64,000 nucleotides of DNA, taken from the NCBI RefSeq assembly GCF_963678635.1, contig NC_087065.1, positions 26,491,254 through 26,555,253 on the forward strand. The letters are read 5' to 3'. Below the pieces are notes generated by a model. That model did not search any database. It saw nothing but the letters and a program-made list of their open reading frames with translations, and was not told the origin of the DNA. The position numbers were made by a program, and so were the translations under genes. This DNA comes from Symsagittifera roscoffensis. Lineage: Eukaryota; Xenacoelomorpha; Acoela; Convolutidae. This document shows, in pieces, positions 45,848 through 56,720 of the stretch (the first letter of the stretch is position 1; every line of letters starts with the position of its first letter).

Positions 45848-46475
45848 TATAGCAGTGACGAAAAGTAGAAAAGATCCCTATTGACGACTGGTTGACGTCA
45901 GATATTATAACTTTATTTGTTTTTTCTTGCATTGATCTAGCTAGTTAATTTTTGGTCTACTTAAGGTTCATTATTTTGTTACAGTTTCTAGGAAATCAAC
46001 CAAACTGTCTTGCTTGAATATAAATGCTAACACATTGCTGGCTCTCGGATCCCCAGACTAAAAATCATTGGGGCTAAAAACCATTGTTTATGGTAATTTT
46101 AGTGGCAGTTTTATATCGGCTCCTGTAGAGATGAATTGATTCTTTTCTTTTCCCTAGCTACTCATCCTCTGAGATGGAAGCATGTAATTAATTTTGGCTA
46201 TTCAGAGCATTGCAGTAGTAGAAAGGGTTTTAATTTTGTTTACAAAAATCACAACGAACCGGGCCTCCAATTGCACAAACTCGGAAAGATAACGTCGTTA
46301 TGCTCTTCGCAGGAATGACGACTCACCGATGGATGGATTTATGATTTCCTAATGGGTTGCAATGGTTGCAGACGCACAAGATAAGCCATGTACATGGCAG
46401 AAATTCATTGTATGGCCTCTCCGGAAGATTTCAAGACAGCCGAGTTATATACCGCTTATCCTTGCGATAAGCAAG
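45848..46475 (+). repeat. PLE-type direct repeat, left copy
   Basis: Diverged counterpart of 51,939-52,550. Its last part contains GCTTATC-CTTGC-GATAAGC (46,454-46,472), a 7-bp hairpin at a similar place to the longer hairpin in the right copy. Confidence 0.6.
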
Positions 46476-46559
46476 GGTATTGCTTCCGGTAAAAAAATCT
46501 TTTGTATAAACAAATTTGGTCACAGATTGCAGCCTCAATGCTTTACACCACATGCTTGC

Positions 46560-47350
46560 ACTATGTCGTTTTAGTTGTAGAGAAATTTTCTTAAATTTCT
46601 TAAATTTTGGTTTTTTAATCCCATAATGCATCCGTTCCAATTTTTAATGATAGTTCTTTTAGGTTTCGATTTCACTGCTTTTGTTTATTTGGTCAGCTTA
46701 GTTTTCGCTTTTGTTCTACCAACAAATTACGTTGCTCCTTCCATTATTATGTATGGAATTACAGGGCTAAACATATTTTCGAACATTTTTCGAAAATTTT
46801 TGACCAAACTCAATGCCTTTAACGCTCACTTTTTTTTCATAAAACTGATATTTTTTTCCGATATATCTGTACACAAAAACCTCAAAATGAAATTAAATCA
46901 TCAGTTCACAGTGGTTATATGCAATATTTCAAAGATATTTTGGTTCTAAACCATATTGTTAAGCAAAATCAACAGAGTTGACCTCTAAAACTATTCAATC
47001 AGTTTAAAAGAAATTATAACCTCTAAAACTAATTCAAAAATTTTAAACTAGTTTTTAAAAAACTTTTTGAGTCAAAATTTTCAAAATAAATATGCACATT
47101 TTTAGTAAAAAGCATATACTTTTTGATACTTAATTTTCAGTGCCAACTCCCTGCGTCTAATCTTATCATGCGTGTTAAAGCTAGGCTTTTTTTGTCCTGA
47201 TTTGTGTTGCCTCCATTGTTAGAAATTTAGTTGGGTTTTTCGACCTATCTATATTTTCACAATTAATATCCGCGCTATTTCTCTTAAGTTTGCATTGCTG
47301 AAGGCGGAGGCCTACTGGTGATGCAGTTTTCTTTTTTTCCTCAATTCTAG
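46560..47350. other. AT-rich stretch without a supported gene
   Basis: A hydrophobic plus-strand frame (46,626-46,949) rich in Phe, Ile and Leu is present but its composition is what AT-rich DNA yields by chance. No motif, splice signal or repeat supports it. Confidence 0.4.
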
Positions 47351-47440
47351 TTGTTATATGCCGAACATAGTTGGTCGGACATTGGTGGAGTTACATCCTC
47401 TATAGGATCATCAAAAATGACTTTTGACATAGGTCATTAG
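47351..47440 (+). other. Exon-like segment after a strong acceptor
   Basis: TTTCTTTTTTTCCTCAATTCTAG at 47,328-47,350 is an excellent 3' splice-site consensus. It is followed by 29 open codons including HSWSDIGGVTSSIGSSKMTF and a TAG (47,438). Could be the last exon of a host gene or a coincidence. Confidence 0.2.
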
Positions 47441-47769
47441 AAAAGCCTGACTTCAGCGATGGTAAACGGTAGTGATTTGTTCTTATGGCCAAAACTACTT
47501 GAGCGTTGGTTGAACTTCGTTATCGGTTTGCAGCACGTTGGCTGTGATTACTTTTTAATGAGTCATCACTTCTGTGGGCTTCACATCCTTTGATAACTGA
47601 GTAGAAAAACTCTTAACACCAACCAGATTTAACCCTAAACACTCTATGTACAGTGCTTTGGACAACAGTACGCTTGTTCTGGGGTGGCACGCAATTCCTA
47701 TTACTCAATTAAGTCCCAGTATCTGTTTTTTTTGCTATACCCGTGGCATTTTATCCTCCTAAATTGCAG

Positions 47770-47991
47770 TGCATTCAAATCCAGGAACAGCAAACTCGAC
47801 TCAGAAAGACTGTCGGCATCGAAAACACGACATGTTGTATTTTTGACGATGTTATCCACAACCCCAAGAAACATTTCATTCTATGGAGTATCAAACTCAT
47901 TGTTTTTGGTGCGGCGGCCTATGTCGGTTATCGCTTGTTATTCAGCACCGGACATTTAGGAAGGTACCAATTCGGGTATCTCTCGCATTGA
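47770..47991 (+). other. Candidate exon with one transmembrane helix
   Basis: Opens right after an acceptor-like TCCTCCTAAATTGCAG and encodes 73 residues: IQIQEQQTRLRKTVGIENTT, then IHNPKKHFILWSIKLIVFGA running into AAYVGYRLLF, a plausible membrane helix, then a short tail to TGA at 47,989. Composition is more protein-like than the surroundings. Another frame continues open from about 47,965 to a donor-like CCG-GTATGT at 48,048. The minus strand is also open here, so orientation is not secure. Confidence 0.25.
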
Positions 47992-48502
47992 ACCCCGTTT
48001 GGGCGCAAATATTTCTTGTCGTCCAATGACTGTACAACAGCCGCCGCCGGTATGTTTCGTTTCTAAGCAATTTCATACACTTTCGCTCCATACTAGATCA
48101 TCAATTTGAAAATACCATGAATCATTACACTTGAAATTTGTCTTGGTGAATGTCATTTTAAAGACGTTTCATCGTATATTTTTGAATTACCGGAGGAGAC
48201 TCCTGAGTGGACAGCCTCTGCAATATAATCTCAATCGCTTCCTGCAGAAGAAAATTAATGTAAGCCTTTCACGTCAAAATATACTATAATTTCAACCTAA
48301 TCTAGAGCTGTAATTTTACTTGTTTGTTTTGCCTACTTAGTGAGGATTTAGATATTGGCACCATCGATATTGTTAAAAAAAGTTTGCTTGCGTTTTGCTC
48401 GAGCTCTCATAACAGCTACCCAGAACTGATTGAACTGCTCGTAGGGGTGTTTCTGGTATTATTACTTCAGCTAAATTGTACAGCTGGGCAAATTGCCCAA
48501 CT

Positions 48503-50665
48503 ATTGACATCAAATTAAAATACAAATGATCAATTGTCTCTTTAGTGGTTGCATCTTTGAAAAAGTGAGATAACTTCAACGGAAATTAGAGTTTTTTTCG
48601 CAAATTGTTTTCATGATTTCGAAAAAAACAATCTCTGAGATATTGTCTCCTTATTTCTACTGCCCTATCAATTGGATTTTTTTTTCTAAATTTTTTCGCA
48701 GCGGCCTCTAATTTACTTAAAATTTCACCTAACATTTTTTTAATTCTTCAACTGTGAGAGGAAAACGTCAATAATATTCAAAAAGCGTTTCTTTAAACTT
48801 GTCTTTAATTGGATGCATGTTTTGAACCCAATGACAGTATTTGATGAAACTGTTCCGACAGTTCAATGTTGTCATGCACCTTGACTGATTGCTCAATTTT
48901 ACCACCAAATGTTTATCTTGTCTCTCGGGCCAATTTTTAAACTTTTTTTCGAGGTTTTTTGATGTTGTCTTAATTCGTGCATCAACTTGACGCTCCACGA
49001 AATGAAAAACAAATATATCTTCTTTCTGTCCTCATTGGCCCTAAATGTCTCAGTCCTTAGTCGTTTTAGCAAAAATTATGCCTAAAAACCGTTCTCAGTA
49101 AAAACAAAATACGTTCGAGGAGACTCTAAACATCAAAAAGCCGGTGTCAGAAATTTCTCAGACCTTTTCTCAGGAACTTCTGTTTTTGTACAGATTTATG
49201 ATAGTTTTTTAAAATTCTAAGTAACCCAACACACTTTTCAATGATAGTTTTTTTTGTAAAAGTTTTTTGAGCCATAAAGTGGGTATAATTACTGTGATCA
49301 TTGGTTTCTAATTTTTTTTGTAATAAAAGTGCGTGCAGCTAGGCTTAGTTCTGTTTATTTTGGTGAGTTTTGGTTTTCTTAAATTTCATAAGAGTGGAGT
49401 GAAATCATGAAGTTAATTTAATAGTATTTTGTTTGAATGCGTCAAAGTTACACTAAAACAATTTCATATTTTTCAAAAACAAACAAAACAAATTTCGACA
49501 AAAACCGTACTTTTCTAGGATGAATTTTTTCAATTTTGACATTACTGTTTGTCTAAAAATTTGTCGAATATGGCGAGTGTCGTACGATTTTCAAATTTGT
49601 TTTTATTGTTCCATATTGACTTCATATTACAATACAAATGAGCACTTGTCTCGTTTCTTTTGTTCATGGCAAGAATTTTTTTTGATAAAACTTTTGTCAG
49701 TTTTCAGAGTATATTCTTCAATGGTTGAGTCTCTCATAAAAAAAAGAGCTGAACAGTTTTGTTTCGCAAGTTGTTTACAAAATTACGCAAAAAGCAATCT
49801 CTTTATCAACAACACAGCTAGCAACCCTTTATCTTGAGATATTTTCTCCTTATTTGTAGTGACCTGTTTTTGGGGTTTTACATATTTTTTTTTGCAAATG
49901 CTTTTGCCGCGGCCTCTAATTTACTTGAACTTTCACTGGATACTTTTTATTTCTTCTACTCTGAGAGGAAAATTTCGATATAATCCAGAAGCGTTTCCTC
50001 TGACTTGTCTATAATTGGATTTATCTTTTTATCCCAATGACAGATTTTCATAAAATTGTTCAGGCGGTTCAATGTTATCATGCACCTTGATTGATTGCTC
50101 AATTTTACAACCAAAAATTTATCTTGTCTCTCAAATTTTTCTTCTATTTTTTCCCCACCGTTTTTTAATGTTGTCTTAATTCGTGCATCAAATTGACGCT
50201 TCACGAAATGGAAAACGGATGCCCACTATTGTTCGTCGATTTCTTTTTGCACCAGCACTTGAGCCAGCACACTCTCCGCATACCTTTTTCTGTTTTTCAG
50301 TCCTCATTAGTGCTAAACGTTTTACTCTTTAGCCGTTTCAGCTAAAAATTATGCCCGGCTGAAGAAAAAACGTTCTCGGGGAACCTAAGATTCAAAAAGA
50401 CCAGTAGCAGATCCTTTTTAGACCTTTTCTGAGAAACTTTTGTTTACGTACGGATATAAATTTTTTCAAATAAATTCTAGGTAATCTAACGCATTTGTCA
50501 AAGTTAGTTTTTTCTGTAAAAATTTTCTGAGCCTTACAGTGCGCAGGAGTACTGTGGTCATTGGTTTCTGTTTCTTTTGTAAGAAGAGTGCGTGCAGCAT
50601 TGCTTAGCTTTGTTTATTTGGGTGTTGTGCAGTTTTCTAAAACTTCTTAAAAGTGGACTGAAATC
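48503..50665. repeat. Tandem duplication, two units of about 1.1 kb
   Basis: Unit 1 (about 48,503-49,420) and unit 2 (about 49,611-50,665) share GCGGCCTCTAATTTACTT, TTGTCTTAATTCGTGCATCA and AAGTG-GTGAAATCATGAA in the same order. Each encodes on the minus strand a similar 75-82-codon frame (ARIKTT ... LVVKLSNQSRCM ... NFMKICHW), which is the only conserved coding-like part. I do not recognise that frame. The units are well diverged, so the duplication is old. Confidence 0.75.
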
Positions 50666-50977
50666 ATGAAAAATCAGACCCCCGACACGGTAGACCAAAA
50701 TCTGCGGCTTCATCAAACCTTTGAGCTGAAAATCAAGTTGCTGCGCGTGGTACTTACCCACAGGACCATCCGTGCACATTTTTTTTGAAAATCAGGTCGA
50801 AGACAAAGAGTCTTCGAAGAGTTGAGGAGTCTGGAACGGAATATCCGGATCTGAACGCAGACCAAGTACTGACTGTCGCGTGAGTACACGTGCATCAATT
50901 CAGACACCAATGGAGAACTGTTTGCCATAAAAAAGAATGTTGAGATCAGTGGTGCACTCTACGCTAAGTTGAGGTAA

Positions 50978-51904
50978 ACTGGGGTGCAGCCTCCCAGGTT
51001 TTATGGTTCGGCGAAGGTTCTCAAAACGGAGATGCCTCTTCGACCGGTTCCTTTCCAGCATCGTAGATCATACTAGCATCTGAATAAAGTACTGGCAAAA
51101 TTATGCATAAATTTGAATGGAAATGAGCACCCAACTAACTTGTTTTGGAATAACTTGTTTTGAACTCCGATGAGAGTATAATTTCACTTGATGTGAAAAA
51201 TTTGTACTTAAATGTCTCGTTTAGCGAGGCTATTGAAATAATAACAAAACAAGTAGAAAAAAACTAAGCGCAAGAAATGACTTACAAGACATCAAAAAAC
51301 TAACAAGTAGGGCAGTATGTAAAGTACATATTGAATGCAATATTCTGTGATATATACAAAAAATCGGTCTGGCTATGGAGGCTTCCGATGCTTTCATTTT
51401 AGCCAATTTACCAATTTGTGGTTCAAATAGAACGACCCAGCGTTTAAAGGAGTTTTAACATTCAAGCAATCCAACCGGAGACCCAAAAGACGGCTGCCCT
51501 GAAGGACAAAAATAATGCTTGACATATAGAAGAAAAGGGTTGAATGCAAAGCTTTCTGACACAGTTGGTTTTGCAACTTGGTAGTTGGGCGTTAAAGTTT
51601 TCCTAAGAAATATGATGATATTGTGAGAACTGTGAGTGTTGACCCAGAGATTGTTTCACAGGCAGCAAATAAAATCCTAAGAAAATCACAGTTTACTCTT
51701 GAGAAACTAGGCGATGAGGGAAACTTGGCCTTCTTGAATTTGAAATTAAACGTGGACTTAGTGAAAAAGGTCACCTGTGGTTGGTATCAAAAACCCACTG
51801 ACACGGGTAGAATACTGAATTTCAGCAGTTGCGATCCTTTGCTAAACAAAAGAAATGTAATTGAGGGAGCGCTTCATCGGGTGCTTAGGAGTACCTCGAC
51901 ATAG
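50978..51904 (+). pseudogene. Penelope-like reverse transcriptase remnant
   Basis: Ordered PLE motifs: TGVQPPRFYGSAKVLKTEMP and LRPVPFQHR (50,978-51,060), motif A SIISLDVKNLYLNVSFSEAI (about 51,175), IGLAMEASDAFILANL (about 51,370, motif B), motif C KKYDDIVRTVSVDP (about 51,608; normally YVDD, here one residue short), then TLEKLGDEGNLAFLNLKLNV and CGWYQKPTDTGRILNF with NKRNVIEGALHRVLRSTS. PLE RTs are related to telomerase RT. Stops (for example at 51,064 and 51,265) and frame changes show it is inactive. Confidence 0.88.
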
Positions 51905-51938
51905 GAGAAACTCAATGATTGTAAGATTCGCCCAAATA

Positions 51939-52550
51939 CTACACAGTGACGGAGCGTAGAAAAAGTACCTATTAACGACTGGCAGGCGTCAGTTACCTTA
52001 ATCCTACTCGTTTTTCACCGTCTCGGCCTTGCCAGTTGATTTTCTGGTCTGTTTAGGGCTAAGTAAAAAGTTACTGTTTTTAGGCCATCAGTCAAACGAA
52101 TTTTGATCAGCTTTCGTTTACATGCGAAGACAACCACATAGCTGAGTCTCGGATCCTCAGACTACGTGATTGCTATTAAAACACGGCTCGAGTACCCTAT
52201 TTTAATATGTTTTTGTGTGACAGTTCTATATTAAATCCATTGGAGATCGATTGACCCTTTCCTCTTTCTAGCTACTCATATTCTAAAATATCAAGTTATA
52301 CCGGTGTTAATTCAAAGTTTTACGATATCCAAGTAGCTACAAAGTCAGTTTATATAGTCCTTTCACATACAACAGTCTCTGGGGGGCCAAGCCTCCGCTG
52401 CCGTAATCTTCTCGAGATAACGTTCTTATCTCTCCCAATTTGTGGCACGGGAGGGTTCCGTGGAATATTCCTTCCCCACTGAAGCTTCCTTTTCCACTAA
52501 TTTCTACTGCTAAGGCTCTTATCGTGCGTTATTGCCACGATAAGAGGCTT
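51939..52550 (+). repeat. PLE-type direct repeat, right copy
   Basis: Follows the RT by about 35 bp and matches 45,848-46,475. Contains the hairpin at 52,516-52,546. Confidence 0.6.
52516..52546. repeat. Hairpin, 11-bp perfect stem
   Basis: CTCTTATCGTG, loop CGTTATTGC, CACGATAAGAG. The stem continues for three more pairs after one mismatch. A related shorter hairpin occurs in the left repeat, so the structure is retained despite sequence drift. Confidence 0.75.
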
Positions 52551-52609
52551 CGTTTCTCTCGTTCCTTCGTGTGACTGTTTTCTGCTATCTCTGTCGTTGT
52601 TGTGTTTTT

Positions 52610-53344
52610 TCGTCCTTTTCAGTCAAAATGGCCGTCTTTTTGTATATCTGAGAAATATTCACTCTTCGATCGAAATTTTAAAAATAAAAATTCCAGAATA
52701 TTCCTACCCTCCTTCGCAGTAGTTTTTCGTTACTAAGGCCTTTAGTTGTTTTTTTCTGTCCCGCCGGAAGGTCGCGCTGTGCCAATCTGGCAGAATGGCA
52801 CATACTCCCCGGACAAGTCCCCATCATTGTCCCCATTGATCGCATAACACCGGGTTATCTTCAAGTAGTGTTCCAGTTCTCTGTAATCAATCTTACAAAT
52901 CGCATAAGAAAATGAAATTTATCTACTCCACCTCAACTCACTACGTGACACAAATGGCATCGTACTACATCTCACTGCCTTTCAACGTTTTCACAAAATT
53001 TGCACCATGAGGAGTGTCCTGGATAAAAAAAAATTTCTGACTACTTACGTAATCTCGCCATTAATTTTCTTTTCGCTCTTACGCGATCAAAAAATCGGGA
53101 CGTGGCGCGGCCACGTACCCGTTAAATTTAACTTAATGTCACTCACCAAGTATAATCAGTTATTTATGCTGTCGTCCTCAAAATTAAAACCAAGAAACTC
53201 TGTGGCGGCTAGGAAAGGTAATGAGGTACTCACCCTCTTCGAGCGAGCGTATCCAAGCCTACCAGGTCGCCACACAGTGAACACGTGTCTTACACAGGTT
53301 AAAAACTTCAGTCGGGTTTAAATAGGTAAATATACTCACCTATG

Positions 53345-53345
<1 letters not shown>
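52610..53345. other. Intergenic stretch between PLE and the right-hand locus
   Basis: No supported gene. A TGTGCCA ... TGGCACA inverted repeat lies near 52,775-52,803. A plus-strand open frame at 53,007-53,321 has no recognisable motif and I do not call it. Confidence 0.4.

Positions 53346-53408
<63 letters not shown>
53346..53408. repeat. (CT)n(AT)n microsatellite
   Basis: About 28 bp of CT followed by about 35 bp of AT, abutting the left end of the duplicated polyprotein segment exactly. Confidence 0.95.
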
Positions 53409-53411
<3 letters not shown>

Positions 53412-54319
53412 AAACTGGATGTGGGACAGGTATTCGCGGCCCATTCGGCACTTGAAGTTGTTGCTGAAATCCATCAACACCCAACCCGGCTTCGCTATTC
53501 TTCCGAACAGCCTATCGTCGCTGGCCAGCCCTCTCAGGTCCCTCTGCTCTACCCAATTCAGCACGGAACAATCTACGACTGAGACCAGGTTGATATACAA
53601 CACAGAATTCCTGTATGCCTTGACTTGCACGTCCGGGAACACGAAATACATCACCGGTCCATACACCACCGTGACGAATTCCCGCAGTCCGTGAATCAGA
53701 GCCAACGAATCGATCCGCATCATGACAGCCAAATCTATCAGCAAGGGCATGCCACAATACTGCTTACACTCACCCGCATCCGTTGCCACCTAATCTTCTC
53801 CCGTGTTACTTCTGTTCTGTTGCAAGAGATATTGGAGCAGGAGAGTCCTCCAGTCTTTCATTTTCTTGAGCGAGGCGGTTTCCAACTGCGCGTTGAACTC
53901 ACGACTTGTTCCCTGGAGTTGTTCGGGGTAACGCAACAGCACAAGCAAATCAACCAGTCGACCGTAGGTCATGGCAATCAGAGTCAGGAGTCCATCCAAT
54001 CTCAAATCTGCCAACGCTTGGGTGAAGAGGTTCGCCGGCCCCTTCACGAAATTCTCATGACCAAATGTCACGTACAGGGCTAATATCAGGCCAATCGACA
54101 GCTTCCTGATATCCTTGACGAAGCTCGCGATCAGGTTCCGAGATGCCCTCGGATAGCACGTCGACAGGAAGGATGGCGTCCATCCCACTCCCATTCCACC
54201 CAAGATGGCATCTGATCGTTCATATTGTGCCCTCAAGGCCAGTAAGTCAGCTTGGAACTTGTCCAACGAAATCGTGTTTACATCCTGCATCAATTTCAAC
54301 ATCCTACCCCCAGCTAACT
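53409..54319 (-). pseudogene. 911-bp repeat of the polyprotein interior
   Basis: Nearly identical, same orientation, to 58,561-59,471 inside the large open frame (shared start GTTAAACTGGATGTGGGACA). It encodes the region from AGGMLKL-type text through QNRSNTGED, with a TAG at 53,790 where the long copy has AAA, then GMPLLIDLAVMMRIDSLALI and MYFVFPDVQVKAYRNS to GREYLSHIQFN. It joins the end of the main coding run at 54,320 out of frame, so the natural C-terminus of the polyprotein is missing. It could result from a 5.15-kb tandem duplication cut off at the microsatellite, template switching, or misassembly. Confidence 0.85.
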
Positions 54320-54920
54320 CTTAAGACCTCTTTCTTCTCATCTTCAGTTACACAAGGCGCTCCAGCTACTCGCTTCACCGCCGTGGTGACCGCATTTCTG
54401 TGCGTCAAGAATGCTCTCTTATAGGCTCCCGGTCCTATATCTAGCTGGAAAGATTGATAGGTTTCCGTGTTCCTCGACATGTGACGCTTCGCGCGTTCAT
54501 ACATCCATGACGTCATCACTGCACGGAACCAAGGCATCAACCTTTGCCTTGACTATATTCTTTCAATGGCTTTGGGTATTCTCAGAACCTTGCAGGTGGT
54601 TCCGAAAAGATCCAATTCGCGGCTCATTTTCACGTTGCTCAGCTGCTCAGGAGTGAGCACGGCCGTCTCCTGTTCACTTGTGTCCGCGTTAGCCTCCAAC
54701 CATCTCACTGCCAGTATGGCACTAACCACCACGATTGACACCTGTTGATTCTGATCGGGCAACCCCGTAGAGTACAACTCCTCCACGTCCCATACTAGCA
54801 TCAGATTCCCGCGTTTGGGCACCATAACGTCTGCGCCAAGCAGTGACAAGGATACTCCCCATGGGTTCTCAATATGTTCCTTCGGGTCCGATACCCTGAG
54901 GCTCCCAGCAACGGTTCCAC
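54304..54920 (-). pseudogene. Polyprotein segment 5 (last part, frame-shifted)
   Basis: From about 54,915 the coding run moves to a new frame: VSDPKEHIENPWGVSLSLLG, ADVMVPKRGNLMLVWDVEEL, SRELDLFGTTCKVLRIPKAI, then a TAG at 54,553 and, in the same frame, PWFRAVMTSWMYERAKRHMS to KKEVLRVSW. Continuity of protein-like text on both sides of the TAG suggests one ancestral frame. No family is recognised. Confidence 0.6.
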
Positions 54921-56720
54921 CTCCATCATAATGCTGTGCAAATCGTCTTTCTCTTCTATGGTGGGGAATTCAGTGGCTAACGCTCCACTCGCTTTCTGCT
55001 TCTGGAACTCGCTCACATTACCTTCGTTCAATCTCAGGAATTCTTCACCCACTACGTCTTGCAACTCGCCTTCAGATCTCTTCGCGACTGCCCGAAAGAT
55101 CTTCGGCTACAAATCAGATGACCTCTCCGACATTATGGACAACCTAACGCACTTTGGCACAGAGAAAAGTTGGTCAATCAACACCTGCTGCGTCCTCGCA
55201 TTCATCACCACCACGTGCGTAGGATACCTACTATTGCAATATGGTGCGGAACTTGAACCCACCAGATATTTTGAACCAGTAGCAGTAGGTTTATGATAGG
55301 CTTCACTATCCTTCAGATTCATTTCCTTTTCCATAGCTTCTCGCCAGCCTCCAATCTTCTGCTCTGTCTCCAATGCTTCAGGGAATACTTCCACGCTGAG
55401 GGACGTCACTAGCTCATGGGCACGCTCCAGGCGCTCAAGCGACTCTATCGAGCTCGTCATGCTACAAAATCCCAAGGCTGTGGTCAAGTTTACATCCGTC
55501 ACCCCATGATAATCCGCGACCAACTCCATGCCACTCTTATCCGACATGCTCAATCTTCCGTACAATCGTGCCAGTTGTCGATGCTGCTCGCTCAGCGCAA
55601 TCAGGCAGTGTCCCAAGTTGCAAACATGTCCTTCCATCCCACTATGTTGAGCTAAACAGGTGCCTTGTTTCAACCAATTGCTCGATGGACTTTCCTCGGA
55701 TGGCTCGGTGAATGGTTTGCTCTTCCGCTTCGTCATCTTCATGGCCAGCAGATGGTGTATCATAGCCAGATCATGTAGACTCGCGTCATCATCCAGGTCT
55801 AACGTGATATTCGCCGTCATGTCCCAGATTAAACCGGCGTTAGGATGGGGACACCAAGAAGGCTTCATGAGCTCCCACATGGTTACTAGGCTGGTTTTCA
55901 AGGGACCGTCCCAAGAACCACAAGCAAAACTCACTTGCCCCTTCGGCTCGGGAACCGAGGGTTTGACCACTCGTTCTTCTAAAATAATTCCCAGCTTGGG
56001 TTGTTCCACCATCAGCATTCCAGTTTCCTTAATCCGTTCGACCCAGAAATTGAGCACTATGACTTGCTCATAGTCGAAGTACGCTTCCCTGGCTTCTTAA
56101 TTCACGAAGGGATTATACGCCGTCCCCGTTATGCCAGACACATATTGGAACGACTTCAGTTTCCCTAGTGTTGCAAAGTCTTTTTGTCCCCTGACTGTTT
56201 CAATCAACTCCCGGCTCACTTTCAATTCTTTGTTGGAATACCTTCTCACTTCTTCCAACCTGCGATAGCTCTCCATGTCATTCGACTCCCTATTTGGTAC
56301 AATCAACAGCATATCCTGATATAGTTCCAGGAGTGTCCTAAGGAAGTTTCTTTCGCAATCAACACTCTTTTGCCGAATAATCTTTATGCATTCTCCCAAA
56401 ACAGGAGTGGGGATACGATCCACCACGAACCTTACAAAGCAAAGGGCATCGTTACGCTTAGCCCAGGCTACCGCAGAATCGTCTTTTGAAATCAACGCTC
56501 GCAGGGCTTCCATCAACTCCAGCTCCTGTTCCTTTGATTTCGAATCATTACTGGCTTCATATTCCGCCTTCTTGATGCCCATCAAGCACCAAGCCAACCG
56601 TATTTGCAGGTCAGTTCTCGTGCACGGATGAGCCAGTTACGCTGCCACCGTCGCAGGTGCATGCATCGTCTCGTCGAAGTATCTTTGGAGGGCCGCCCTC
56701 CAAGAGATTTCCAGCAGTTT
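54915..56720 (-). pseudogene. Polyprotein segment 4, same frame as segment 3 with four stops
   Basis: Directly continues the 1,031-codon frame (same phase) past stops at 56,721 (TAA), 56,637 (TAA), 56,097 (TAA) and 55,107 (TAG). Pieces: LLEISWRAALQRYFDETMHA, an acidic/basic helical stretch with RNFLRTLLELYQDMLLIVPN, ERIKETGMLMVEQPKLGIIL, VSFACGSWDGPLKTSLVTMW, TANITLDLDDDASLHDLAMI, LGHCLIALSEQHRQLARLYG, SLSVEVFPEALETEQKIGGW and ELQDVVGEEFLRLNEGNVSE. It is rich in helix and charged residues with Leu-rich parts. I recognise no domain. Every stop could be a Gln codon one C-to-T change away. Confidence 0.6.

Larger units (their letters stand above)
45848..52550 (+). mobile_element. Penelope-like element (PLE) region with flanking direct repeats
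   Basis: PLE RT motifs lie at 50,978-51,904 on the plus strand. Sequences at 45,848-46,475 and 51,939-52,550 are diverged direct repeats (shared AGTGACG, GACTGG, CTCGGATCC, CTAGCTACTCAT and GATAACGT blocks), one on each side of the RT, as expected for PLE pseudo-LTRs. No GIY-YIG endonuclease domain was recognised. The interior contains a tandem duplication and possibly unrelated sequence. Boundaries are approximate. Confidence 0.6.

Noticed and set aside
46626-46949. Hydrophobic 107-codon frame as a membrane protein
   Set aside because: Phe/Ile/Leu/Lys richness follows from AT-rich DNA; there is no splice context, repeat or motif support.
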